Program-made: the position numbers and the translations under genes | Shown here: piece by piece, positions 45,348-53,674 of the stretch | Position numbering within the stretch: the stretch's first letter is position 1 | Layout of the letters: every line of letters begins with the position of its first letter | The notes under the pieces: generated by a model | The model's database searches: none | The model's input: the letters and a program-made list of their open reading frames with translations, nothing else | What the model was told of the DNA's origin: nothing | Origin: Actinomadura litoris | GTDB lineage: Bacteria; Actinomycetota; Actinomycetes; Streptosporangiales; Streptosporangiaceae | Assembly: GCF_009733595.1 (NCBI RefSeq) | Contig: NZ_WOFH01000002.1 | Coordinates: forward strand, 778,720-842,719 | Reading direction: 5' to 3' | DNA: 64,000 nucleotides

Positions 45348-46741
45348 CACCACTCCACCGGTCGGTAGTCCTTCAGGAACAGCCCGGACAGCCGCTCGCC
45401 GCCGACGCCCCGCACGACCGGGTCGTACACGCGGGCGGCGCCGTCGATCACGTCCAGCGGCGGCGCGAACCCCGCCGCCCGCTGCGCGAGCCTGCCCGGA
45501 TGCGGGCGCTCGTCGGTCACCCAGCCGGTGTCGACGCTGGTCATGTGGATGCCCGCCGCCGCGTAGTCGGCCGCGGACGTGCGGGTCAGCATGTTCAGCG
45601 CCGCCTTGGCCATATTGGTGTGCGGGTGGCGGACGGTCTTGCTCCGGCGGGAGAAGCTGCCCTCCATCGCCGACACCTGCACGACGTACCGGTCGGGCCA
45701 CGGGGAGCGCTCCAGCAGCCCGCGCAGCCGCGCCGTCAGCAGGAACGGCGCGAACGCGTTCACCATCTGCACCTCGGCCCACTCGACCGGGTCGATCTCG
45801 TGCAGCCGCAGGCTCCAGCTGTTGCGCTCGCGCAGGTCGAGCGGCTCGCCGGTCTCGTCCGTGCGGCCGGCGGGGAACAGCGCGTCCTCGCGGGCGGTGA
45901 GCGCCGCCATCGCGACGTGCGCCGGGGCGAGGGCCGCGCGGGCGCCCTCCGCGACGTCCACCCGCGCGGCCGGGCCGGTCAGCGGCAGCGCCTCCGCCGC
46001 GCGCACCTCCCGGTGGTAGGCGGGCGGCCGCCGGACGGTCTGCGCCGCGTTGTTGACCAGGACGTCCAGATGGTCGAACCGGTCGTGCACCGCGTCCAGC
46101 AGCCCCGCCACGCCCGGCAGGTCGAGCAGGTCCACGCCGTGGACGTGCAGCCGCCCGATCCAGTCGCCGTGGTCGCCGACCGCCGCGAACCGGCGCGCCG
46201 CGTCGCGCGGGAACCGGGTGGTGACCAGCACCTCCGCGCCGTCCCGCAGCAGCTTCAGCGCGACCTGGAAGCCGATCTTCACGCGCCCGCCCGTCACGAC
46301 GGCGCGGCGCCCGCGCAGGTCGCAGCGCGCGTGCCGGCGCTCCGCGTTCTCCCGCGCGCACGCCGGGCACAGCAGGTGGTAGTCGGGGTGGACGTCGCGG
46401 TAGGGCTCCTTGCACACATAGCAGGGCCGCGCCGCCACGAGCGTCCGCCGCACGCCATCCGATGGCGCGCTGGACTCGGGGGCGGCCGCCGGCTCGGGCG
46501 AGGGGTTCTGGTCCTGGAAGCGGGTCGTGGACGCGAGCGCGGCGAGGTCGCGGCGGCGGCGCTCGGCGGCGCGGGCCGTCCGGCGGGCCTTCTTGCCCGA
46601 GCGGTGCACCTGCGACGCGGCCTCGTGCACCGCCTTCCAGCGCGGATCGTCCGGGGCGGCGCGCCGCGCCCGCTCCAGCAGCCGCAGGCATGCGGCGAGG
46701 TCGGCCGGTTCCGGCGCATCCTCGGCCGGGACGGTCGGCAC
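45347..46741 (-). CDS. Short-chain dehydrogenase/reductase with N-terminal zinc finger
   Basis: 464 aa from a GTG with GAGGAG upstream. Residues 1-100 are helical and basic. A four-cysteine zinc knuckle follows, CYVCK (107, 110) and CPAC (125, 128). The SDR domain starts at RRAVVTGGRVKIGFQVALKL. NNAA is present, the catalytic Ser is in VVQVSAMEG and the Lys in TNMAKAALN, but the usual catalytic Tyr position reads Thr, and the middle Gly of TGxxxGxG is Lys. From memory, a conserved subgroup shares this zinc finger plus TGGRVKIG signature. Reaction unknown; first gene of the five-gene coupled operon. Confidence 0.85.
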   Translation of the reverse strand: MPTVPAEDAPEPADLAACLRLLERARRAAPDDPRWKAVHEAASQVHRSGKKARRTARAAERRRRDLAALASTTRFQDQNPSPEPAAAPESSAPSDGVRRTLVAARPCYVCKEPYRDVHPDYHLLCPACARENAERRHARCDLRGRRAVVTGGRVKIGFQVALKLLRDGAEVLVTTRFPRDAARRFAAVGDHGDWIGRLHVHGVDLLDLPGVAGLLDAVHDRFDHLDVLVNNAAQTVRRPPAYHREVRAAEALPLTGPAARVDVAEGARAALAPAHVAMAALTAREDALFPAGRTDETGEPLDLRERNSWSLRLHEIDPVEWAEVQMVNAFAPFLLTARLRGLLERSPWPDRYVVQVSAMEGSFSRRSKTVRHPHTNMAKAALNMLTRTSAADYAAAGIHMTSVDTGWVTDERPHPGRLAQRAAGFAPPLDVIDGAARVYDPVVRGVGGERLSGLFLKDYRPVEW

Positions 46742-46772
46742 GGCGCTCCTCGCTGCCCGGGGACGGATGGGG

Positions 46773-46845
46773 CAGAGCCGACCGGATTCGAACCGGCGTC
46801 CTCCAGCGAGCTGCGGTGGCGCGACGACCTCTGCGCTACGGCCCT
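46773..46845 (-). ncRNA. tRNA-like element without a normal anticodon arm
   Basis: On the minus strand, acceptor halves AGGGCCG (46845-46839) and CGGCTCT (46780-46774) pair over 7 bp and the pairing extends three more bases outward. TA at positions 8-9, a D-arm GCGC/GCGC with a 10-nt loop, and a T-arm GCCGG-TTCGAAT-CCGGT are canonical. The 21 nt between D- and T-arms do not form a 5-bp anticodon stem with T33 in any register tried, and the 3' end reads GCCC, so CCA is not encoded at the right place. It may be a tRNA pseudogene, an aberrant tRNA or a leader structure; it sits 31 bp upstream of the SDR start on the same strand. Confidence 0.5.
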
Positions 46846-46909
46846 GCCGTGCGGCAGCCTAGCGAAGCACCCGGCGCTCCGCCCCCCGGATCCGGCGCGA
46901 AGATCGCGT

Positions 46910-47842
46910 TCAGCCGTCGCCCGGGTCCTCGTCGGAGGGGCGGGCGGGCTCGGGCCCGTCCGGGCCGACCCGGACCATCCGCACCACGCGGACGATGCGG
47001 AACCGCCGCCCGCACGCCACGAACTCCACGCCCCGCTCGGCGTCGACCTGGTCGGCGGCGCGCGCGTACTCGGCCAGCTCGCCCTTGCTCGGCGGCGGCC
47101 CGCCGCCCGGCGCGTGGCGCGGCAGGATCACGCGGAAGTAGTGCGCGAGCGCGTCCCGGGCGTCCTGCGGGCCGTCGCCGCCGGTGAGCGGCCGCCAGCG
47201 GTCGTCGAGGTCCTCGGCGACGGTGAACTCCGGCGGCAGCAGCACCACGCCCGGATGCTCGCGGATCGCGGCGACCGCCTCCCGGCGCACCGCCTCCGGG
47301 ACCGTCCCGGCGGCGGGCAGCAGGCTCAGCAGCTCCAGCCGCAGCGCCGCGTCCGACGGCCCGACCGGCGCGGTCGGGTCGATGAGGAACGAGCGCAGCG
47401 GGCCCTCTTCGGTGTCGGTCGGGCGCGCGGGCTCCGGGCCGTCCTCGCCGAACCGGGTGAAGCCCAGCACCCGGACGATCCGGTACCGGCGCCCGCCCGC
47501 CGCGAAGTCGGTCTCGGTCGTCGGCTCGCCCACCTCGGGGTCGCACCGGTCGGCGATCGCGAGCATCTTCTCCCGGACGCGCCGCTCGTGGCGTACGGCG
47601 GTGTCGCGCAGGTGGATCGCGAGGTCGATCCGCGCCCCGTAGGGCTCCAGCGCGCCGAGATGCCGGATCCGCCACGCGCCGCCGGAGCGCTCGGCGATGC
47701 CGAAGTCCGGCGGCCCCGCGCCCACGATCTTGGGGTACACGCGCATCCGCTCGGCGGACTCCTGGTCGCGGACCGCCTCGACGGGCCCGAGATCCCGGAC
47801 GAGGTTGATCAGGTCGTATCCGGGCATGCCCTCGCTGGCCAT
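46910..47842 (-). CDS. DUF5954 family protein
   Basis: 310 aa from the ATG at 47842; an in-frame GTG at 47905 and an ATG at about 47827 are alternatives and none has a strong ribosome site. Conserved segments PPDFGIAERSGGAWRIRHLG and RRYRIVRVLGFTRFGEDGPE, with a second, similar RRFRIVRVVRMVRVGPDGPE near the C-terminus, indicate an internally duplicated fold. The family is known only from actinomycetes, function unknown. Soluble. Confidence 0.75.
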   Translation of the reverse strand: MASEGMPGYDLINLVRDLGPVEAVRDQESAERMRVYPKIVGAGPPDFGIAERSGGAWRIRHLGALEPYGARIDLAIHLRDTAVRHERRVREKMLAIADRCDPEVGEPTTETDFAAGGRRYRIVRVLGFTRFGEDGPEPARPTDTEEGPLRSFLIDPTAPVGPSDAALRLELLSLLPAAGTVPEAVRREAVAAIREHPGVVLLPPEFTVAEDLDDRWRPLTGGDGPQDARDALAHYFRVILPRHAPGGGPPPSKGELAEYARAADQVDAERGVEFVACGRRFRIVRVVRMVRVGPDGPEPARPSDEDPGDG

Positions 47843-47884
47843 GCACCCATCGTGGCGCCGCGGCCGCCGCGCCGCGCCCCAAAC

Positions 47885-47896
47885 GACCGCACGGTC
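47885..47896. promoter_or_regulatory. Palindrome upstream of the DUF5954 gene
   Basis: GACCGCACGGTC is a near-perfect dyad of the kind bound by TetR-type repressors, 43 bp upstream of the start codon. No regulator gene is adjacent, so this is tentative. Confidence 0.3.
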
Positions 47897-47954
47897 ACCG
47901 AACACATGCTCGTCATGCGGCCTTTTCCCGTTTTGGGAGGGGTCTCATCGAGGG

Positions 47955-49007
47955 TCAGGACTGCGGGACGGTCGTCAGCGGCTGCGGATGCGGCGTGATG
48001 TCGCGGGTGGAGGGCGGCGATCCGGCGGCGCGCAGCACGCCCGCGGCGCCGATCACCGCCGCGTCGCCGGTGTCGTCGCCGAGCCAGGCGTCCAGCCCGG
48101 TCCGCTCGCGGATCAGCCGGTCCAGGCCGGGCAGCCGCGCCGAACCGCCGGTCAGCGTCACGCCGACGCTGAGCAGCTCGCCGGAGATCTCGGGGGAGCA
48201 GCCGCCGAGCCCGGTCCGGATCGCCTCGACGATCCGCGCGACGGGCCCCTCGATGGCGCGCTGCACGTCGGTGGTGGTGAGGACCAGCCGCCGGGGCAGC
48301 CCGGAGACGACCTCCCGCCCCTCCACGCTCGTCTGCCGCGCGGGATGCCGCCCGATCCGCGGCACCGCGCCGACCGCGATCTTCGCGGCCTCGGCGGCGG
48401 CGGGCGACAGCGCCACCCCGTGCTCGCGCCGGACGAGCGCGGCGATCGCGCGGTCCAGCGTGGTGCCGCCGACGTGCGCGGTGTGCGAGGTGACCAGCCC
48501 GCCGAAGGCGATCACGCCGACGTCGGTGACCTCCGCGCCGATGTCGGCGACGACCGCGATCTCGGGCCCGGACTCGATCAGCCCCATCCCGGCGGCGGCG
48601 GCGATCGGCGTCGGCACGAGCGTGAGGCGGCGCGCGCCCGCCTGGTAGGCGGAGAACTGGAGGGCCCGGTAATGGACGGACGACAGCCCGCTCGGCACGG
48701 TCATGACCAGCCGGGGCCGCGCCATGTAGTGGCGCCGGTGGTGGGTGCGGACGAGATGGCGCATCAGGTACTCGGCCTCGTCGGTCTCGGTCGGCGCGCC
48801 CTCGCGGATCGGCCGCACCAGCCGCACGTCGGGGCTCCGCCCCGCCATCTGCTGGGCCGGGACGCCCAGCGCGAGGATCCGCCCGCTGCGCCGCGAGCGG
48901 GCCAGCAGCGACGGTTCGCGGCAGACGACGCCGCGGCCCCGGACGTGCATCCGCACGGTCGCGCTGCCGAAGTCGATCGCCGTGTCCCGGCCCGCGTAGT
49001 CCCACAT
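47955..49007 (-). CDS. MreB-like actin-family ATPase
   Basis: 350 aa from the ATG at 49007, giving MWDYAGRDTAIDFGSATVR, which lines up with MreB starts. Actin-fold motifs: phosphate 1 DFGSATVRMHVRGRGVV, PSGLSSVHYRALQFSA, phosphate 2 DIGAEVTDVGVIAFGG and the adenosine motif TGGSARLPGLDRLI. No mreC, mreD or rodA genes are adjacent, so it is probably an accessory paralogue rather than the cell-wall MreB. The phosphate 1 loop has SATVR where MreB usually has TANTL. Confidence 0.87.
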   Translation of the reverse strand: MWDYAGRDTAIDFGSATVRMHVRGRGVVCREPSLLARSRRSGRILALGVPAQQMAGRSPDVRLVRPIREGAPTETDEAEYLMRHLVRTHHRRHYMARPRLVMTVPSGLSSVHYRALQFSAYQAGARRLTLVPTPIAAAAGMGLIESGPEIAVVADIGAEVTDVGVIAFGGLVTSHTAHVGGTTLDRAIAALVRREHGVALSPAAAEAAKIAVGAVPRIGRHPARQTSVEGREVVSGLPRRLVLTTTDVQRAIEGPVARIVEAIRTGLGGCSPEISGELLSVGVTLTGGSARLPGLDRLIRERTGLDAWLGDDTGDAAVIGAAGVLRAAGSPPSTRDITPHPQPLTTVPQS

Positions 49008-49053
49008 CCTCGCGTCCCCCCGATCGCCCGGAATGCCCACGGATTCCTGTCAT

Positions 49054-49071
49054 GCCCCGGGTGTCCGGGGC
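49054..49071. terminator. Hairpin downstream of the ATPase/TPR gene
   Basis: GCCCCGG (49054-49060), loop gtgt, CCGGGGC (49065-49071): a perfect 7-bp stem in the 206-bp gap between the ATPase/TPR gene stop and the MreB-like start. The nonamer aatgcccac occurs on both sides. Confidence 0.5.
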
Positions 49072-49213
49072 AATGCCCACCGCCGGGTAAGCGAATGGCA
49101 ACGGCACGGCGAACGCGGATCCGGAATGTCGGACAGGGGCGGGGAGCCGTTCCCCGTGCCCGCGCCGCAACCCCGTGCCGAGCCCAAGAGATCATCAGCT
49201 CCGCCCCCGCGGG

Positions 49214-51304
49214 CTAGGAGGGCGGGCCGAACGCGGCGAGGGCGTAGTCGAGGCCGTCCTCGGTCGGCATGCGCAGCCCGGCGGTGTGGGCGGCGTCGTA
49301 GGCCGCGTCCCCGAGCGCGCACCGCAGGCCCCGCTCGCACTCCTCGCGCGCCGCGACCAGCTCGGGCGCGCCGAGCTGGGGCAGGCCGTGCGAGCGCCAC
49401 AGCCGCTGCCCGACCCCGATGAGCCGCGCCGCGGGCTCGGCCTCCCCGGTCGCGGCGAGGGCCAGCGACAGCGCGTCCACGCAGAGGGCGAGGAACCAGG
49501 TGTCGTTCAGCGGGCGCTTGGCCACCAGCGCGTCGCGCGCGTGCGCGGCGGCGTCACCGGGACGGCCGAGGCCCAGCTCCGCCAGCGCGTGCACGTAGTC
49601 GGCCCACGCCTGGAGGCAGCGTTCGCCGCGCTCGGCGCTGCGCGTCCGCGACTCCCGCGCCATCGCCGCCGCCTCGTCGAGCTGCCCGAGCTGGACGTGC
49701 GCGAACGCGCGGACGCCGCGCTCCAGGAACCAGATCGCCTCGTCGACGCCGCCGCGCGCCGGGTCGGGCCGCAGCGCCCGCAGCACGCGCAGGGCCTCGG
49801 CGTTCTCGCCGCGCAGCGTCATCGCCGACCCGGCCAGGAACTCGGCGGCCGTCGCGGCGAGCCGCCCGGTGTCCGCGCGGCATATCTCGATGCACTGGTC
49901 GGCGGCCGTGAGGTCGCCCTGGGCGAGGGTGATCAGCCCGCGCGCCCACGCCGCGCGCGTCCGCCCGAGGCCGGGCCTGGAGGAGACGGCGAGCGCCCGT
50001 TCGAGGAAGTGGCGCCCCTCGCGCTGGAACCCGCACGCGTACCAGTAGAACCAGAGCGCGCCCGCCAGCTCGACCGCGTCGTCGCCGTCGCGCGGGTCGG
50101 CGAGGGCGCCCTCCAGCGCCGCCCGCACGTCCGGGTGGACGGCCCGGACGCGCTCGTACCAGTCGATCTGCCGGCCGCCCATCCAGAAGGCGTAGGCGCG
50201 GCGGGCCAGCGCGAGGTGGAAGGCGCGGTGCCGCCGCGCGATCTCCTGCTCCTCGCCCAGCTCCGCCAGCCACCGCGCGCCGTACTCGCGGACGGTGTCG
50301 AGCATCCCGTAGCGGGCGTGCGGCCCCGTCCCGTCGCACGTGAGGACCGACTTGTGCACCAGCCGGGCCAGCACCCGCGGCAGGTCGGCGGCGGCGAGCG
50401 GCCCGCCCGCGCACACCTCCTGGACGGTCTGCCGGTCGAAGTCCGCCGCGAACACCGACGCCCGCGCCCACAGCAGCCGCTCGGCGGGCCCGCACAGCTC
50501 GTGGCTCCAGCCGATCGCCGTCCGCAGGCTCTCGTGCCGGCCCGGCTCGTGGCCGGGGCCCCGGGCGAGCATCCGGAACCGGTCGTCGAGCCGGTCGGCG
50601 ACGGCCTCCACCGGCAGCACCCGCAGCCAGGGGGCGGCCAGCTCCAGCGCGAGCGGCAGCCCGTCCAGCCGCCGGCACAGCCGCGTGACGGCGTCGCGGT
50701 TCGCCTCGTCCACCGCGAAGCCGGGGACGGCGTGCCGGGCCCGCTCGGCGAACAGCCGCACCGCGTCGCCCGCCTCCTCCTTGGCGCCGGGGTCGACCGG
50801 CAGCGGCGCGAGCGGGACGACGCGCTCGCCGTCGGCCCCCAGCGGCTGCCGGGTCGTCGCGAGGATCCGCAGCCGGGGGGCCTCCGCCAGCAGCGCCCGC
50901 GCGAGCGCCGCGCACGCGCCGGTGAGGTGCTCGCAGGTGTCCAGGACGATCAGGCAGGAGCGGCCCGCCAGGTGCCCGGCCAGGACCTCGGCCAGCGGCC
51001 GCGTCCCCGGGTCGTGGACGCGCAGCGTCGTCGCGACCGTCGGGACGAGCAGCACCGGGTCGCGCAGCCGGGACAGCTCGACCAGCCAGATCCCGTCGGG
51101 GAAGCGGCCCCGGGCGCGCCGCGCCGCCTCCAGCGCGGTGCGCGTCTTGCCGACGCCGCCGACCCCCGTCAGGGTGACCAGCGGCGACTCCTCCAGCGCG
51201 CCGTCCAGCTCGGCCAGCTCCACGGCCCGGCCCACGAAGCTCGGCAGCCCCGCGGGCAGGTTCCCGCCGCTCCGCCCGCCGCCCGCCGTCGTCGATGTGC
51301 TCAT
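49214..51304 (-). CDS. AfsR/LuxR-family-like NTPase with TPR region, lacking a DNA-binding domain
   Basis: 696 aa. An NB-ARC-type ATPase starts near residue 20: LPSFVGRAVELAELD, Walker A TGVGGVGKT, Walker B CLIVLDTCEHL, ILATTRQPLG and GLPLALELAA. A helical domain and tetratricopeptide-like repeats follow from about residue 380. Relatives in actinomycetes usually carry a SARP N-terminus or a LuxR HTH C-terminus; here the protein begins just before the ATPase and ends LDYALAAFGPPS with no HTH. It sits 121 bp downstream of the prenyl synthase gene on the same strand and could influence the terpene locus, but that is inference. Confidence 0.83.
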   Translation of the reverse strand: MSTSTTAGGGRSGGNLPAGLPSFVGRAVELAELDGALEESPLVTLTGVGGVGKTRTALEAARRARGRFPDGIWLVELSRLRDPVLLVPTVATTLRVHDPGTRPLAEVLAGHLAGRSCLIVLDTCEHLTGACAALARALLAEAPRLRILATTRQPLGADGERVVPLAPLPVDPGAKEEAGDAVRLFAERARHAVPGFAVDEANRDAVTRLCRRLDGLPLALELAAPWLRVLPVEAVADRLDDRFRMLARGPGHEPGRHESLRTAIGWSHELCGPAERLLWARASVFAADFDRQTVQEVCAGGPLAAADLPRVLARLVHKSVLTCDGTGPHARYGMLDTVREYGARWLAELGEEQEIARRHRAFHLALARRAYAFWMGGRQIDWYERVRAVHPDVRAALEGALADPRDGDDAVELAGALWFYWYACGFQREGRHFLERALAVSSRPGLGRTRAAWARGLITLAQGDLTAADQCIEICRADTGRLAATAAEFLAGSAMTLRGENAEALRVLRALRPDPARGGVDEAIWFLERGVRAFAHVQLGQLDEAAAMARESRTRSAERGERCLQAWADYVHALAELGLGRPGDAAAHARDALVAKRPLNDTWFLALCVDALSLALAATGEAEPAARLIGVGQRLWRSHGLPQLGAPELVAAREECERGLRCALGDAAYDAAHTAGLRMPTEDGLDYALAAFGPPS

Positions 51305-51425
51305 CTCGCGCCACCGTTCCGCGTTCCTTCGGGACTCTCGACGGTAGCCGCGCGACAGCGCGCGGTAAGGCGAACGTCCGAACCCGGCCCGACTCCTTTG
51401 CCCTGGGGGTGGGCGGGCGCGGTGG

Positions 51426-52532
51426 TCAGGGGATCCTCGCGGCGACCCGGTCGAGGACGGCGCGCAGCGCCGCGGCGGGCCCGGGCGGGGGGCCGGCGGC
51501 GTCCAGGCAGGCCGCCGCGCCCGCCAGGTTCTCGGCGGCCAGCCCCGCCGCGAGCCGCCGCGCGCCGGTCCGCTCGACGAGCCCGGCGAGGTGGGCCAGC
51601 ACGGCGGGGGAGAACTCGGCGCCCGTCTCGAAGGCGGCGGCCAGCTCGCGCCCCTCCGCGGTGCCGGAGGCGAGTGCCGCCACGACCGGCAGCGACCGCT
51701 TCCGGCGGGCCAGGTCGCGGTGGGCGGCGCCGCCGGTCCCGGGCGGGTCGCCCCAGACGCCGCGCATGTCCTCGGCGAGGTGGGCGGCGTGGCCGAGCCG
51801 CTCGCCGAACATCCGCATCAGCCGCACCCGCTCGGGGCTCCCGCCGCCGAACATCGTCCCGAGCGAGCAGGCGCAGCCGAGCAGCGACGCGGTCTTGCCC
51901 GCGATCACCTCGCGGCAGTCGTCGGGCGTCGGGGCGGGCGCGGAGGCCAGCCGCAGCTCGGCGCTCCGTCCGGCGCCGAGGTCCTGGAGGCCCGCCGCGA
52001 GGTCGTGCAGGGCCCGCGGCGCGATGTCGCGGGAGGCCGCGGCGAGGACGTCCATCGCCGCCACCATGAGCGAGTCGCCGGTCAGCAGCGCCTGCGCGGC
52101 GCCGAACACCGTCCAGGCCGCCGGCCTGCGCCGGCGCGTCCCGCCGCCGTCCATGATGTCGTCGTGCAGCAGGGAGAAGTGGTGGGCCAGCTCCACCGCG
52201 ACCGCCGCCGGGAGCGCGCTGCTCGCCCGGCCGCCCGCGGCCTCCCCGCACAGCAGCGCCAGCGCCGGGCGGATCGTGGCCGCCTCGTCGGTGGCGTCCG
52301 GTCCGAACAGGGGGCGCTCGTCCTCGTCCCACCAGCCGAGGTGGTAGCCCGCGACGCGGCGGACGGCGGCGGGCAGGCGGTGCACGGCGGCGCTGAGCGC
52401 GGGCTCGAACAGCGCGAGGTGCTCGGGCTCGAACGCGGCGCCGAGCGGGGGAGCGGGCGCTGCGGCGGGTGGAGCGGCTCCGGGGGGCGCGGCGGCTCCG
52501 GTGGGCGCTGCCGGTGCCTCGGTCGCCGTCAT
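51426..52532 (-). CDS. Polyprenyl (geranylgeranyl) diphosphate synthase
   Basis: 368 aa from an ATG with GGAGG 9 nt upstream. The first 45 residues are Ala/Pro-rich. First aspartate-rich motif LLHDDIMDGG (DDxxD near residue 123); the second reads EDMRGVWGD in place of the usual DDLLGIWGD. GKTASLLGCAC and KRSLPVVAAL are standard. It condenses isopentenyl units into a C15-C20 diphosphate; with a class II diterpene cyclase next door, GGPP is most likely. Divergent from the terpene synthase pair. Confidence 0.9.
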   Translation of the reverse strand: MTATEAPAAPTGAAAPPGAAPPAAAPAPPLGAAFEPEHLALFEPALSAAVHRLPAAVRRVAGYHLGWWDEDERPLFGPDATDEAATIRPALALLCGEAAGGRASSALPAAVAVELAHHFSLLHDDIMDGGGTRRRRPAAWTVFGAAQALLTGDSLMVAAMDVLAAASRDIAPRALHDLAAGLQDLGAGRSAELRLASAPAPTPDDCREVIAGKTASLLGCACSLGTMFGGGSPERVRLMRMFGERLGHAAHLAEDMRGVWGDPPGTGGAAHRDLARRKRSLPVVAALASGTAEGRELAAAFETGAEFSPAVLAHLAGLVERTGARRLAAGLAAENLAGAAACLDAAGPPPGPAAALRAVLDRVAARIP

Positions 52533-52662
52533 GTTCGATCCCCTCCATCGTCCGCCCTGTAGGTCAGGGCCACCGTATTCGGAACCATCCAGAACAACGG
52601 GGAGAGACATGGCCGATCCGGCTGGGATTGCCTTTCCATGACCGTCGCCATACCTGCCGACA

Positions 52663-52705
52663 ACCTGGCAAAGGTCCTGGAGTAAAGGGACGGTGACCTG
52701 GCAAA
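52663..52705. repeat. Direct repeat in the divergent terpene promoter region
   Basis: ACCTGGCAAA occurs at 52663-52672 and again at 52696-52705, 33 bp apart, about three helical turns. A third partial copy (ACCTGCC) begins near 52652. The spacing on one DNA face suggests cooperative regulator binding between the prenyl synthase and cyclase genes. Confidence 0.5.
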
Positions 52706-52801
52706 ACAGCGCTCCGGACACGGTTGTTACCGGTTAGATCGGAGGTGTCGCAGCGATGTTCCTGACGTATCGATGGCATGAATAGGGGAGTAGCGCACTC
52801 A

Positions 52802-53674
52802 ATGGACTACAGGTCAGCGGACGCGTGCCCGGGTCTGGACGTTCTCGCCGCTGCGGACGCGGCCGTCGCCGCCGCCCGGCTCACCGCCCGCGCCGCCGCG
52901 TGGGCGAGACGGCTCGGCCCGCCCCTGGACCCCGCGCTCGCGCCGCTGTGCGGGATGCCCGCCGCGTTCGTCGCGCCCTGGACGTCGCGCCCCGCCGCCG
53001 ACCTGACCGCCCGCACCGGCCTGTGGATCTTCGCGCTGGACGCCTGGACCGACGGCCCAGCCGCCCGCCGCGACCCCGCCGCCCTGCGCCGCGGCCTGGC
53101 GGACCTGCGCGCCGTCGCCGCCGGGGCCGCCGGTTCCGGTCCGCTGGGGGAGGGGCTCGCGGAGATCCGGGACGGGATCGCCGCCGCACCGGACGCGCCG
53201 GGCCCGTGGCGCCGGTCCGTGGACGCGGCGCTGGCCGGGGCGCTGTTCGAGTACGAGGCCGCGCGGCGGGTGACCGCCGGGGGCCCGCCCCCGCCGCTCC
53301 GCGAGTACCTGCGGCACGGCGCCGCGAGCGTCGCGCTGGCCCCGCTCGTCCTCGCGATGTGGTCGGGCATGGCCTGCCCGGAACCGGTGCTGCGCGCGCT
53401 GGAAGGGCCGCTGCGGGACGCGTGCCTGGCCGTCCGGCTGGCCAACGACCTGAGCGGGCACCGCCGCGAGCGGGCCGAGGGCGTGCTGGACGCGCTCTCC
53501 CTCGGCATGAGCCCGGGCGAGGCGCGGGCCCGCTCCGCCGAGTGCGTCGCGCGCTGCCGCCGGGCGCTGCGTCCGCACATCGGCCCGGTCCCCGGGCCGG
53601 CGCTCGCCCTGGAGCGCCAACTCCTGTGGGCCGTGCGCCACTACGAGCGGGTCGACGCCGGGCACGCGGCATGA
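52802..53674 (+). CDS. Class I terpene (diterpene) synthase
   Basis: 290 aa from the ATG at 52802 (GGGGAG 11 nt upstream); an ATG at 52778 would add 8 residues. The ionisation-type metal motifs are present: an Asp-rich FALDAWTDG near residue 80 (DxxxD) and an NSE-type RLANDLSGHRRE near 214. Size fits bacterial kaurene-synthase-like class I enzymes that act on a bicyclic diphosphate. The stop overlaps the class II cyclase start (ATGA), which supports sequential action on the same substrate. The product cannot be predicted by eye. Confidence 0.83.
   Translation: MDYRSADACPGLDVLAAADAAVAAARLTARAAAWARRLGPPLDPALAPLCGMPAAFVAPWTSRPAADLTARTGLWIFALDAWTDGPAARRDPAALRRGLADLRAVAAGAAGSGPLGEGLAEIRDGIAAAPDAPGPWRRSVDAALAGALFEYEAARRVTAGGPPPPLREYLRHGAASVALAPLVLAMWSGMACPEPVLRALEGPLRDACLAVRLANDLSGHRRERAEGVLDALSLGMSPGEARARSAECVARCRRALRPHIGPVPGPALALERQLLWAVRHYERVDAGHAA

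Noticed and set aside
46773..46845. Standard tRNA gene
   Set aside because: The T-loop and D-arm fit, but no register gives a paired anticodon stem with T33; recorded as tRNA-like instead.
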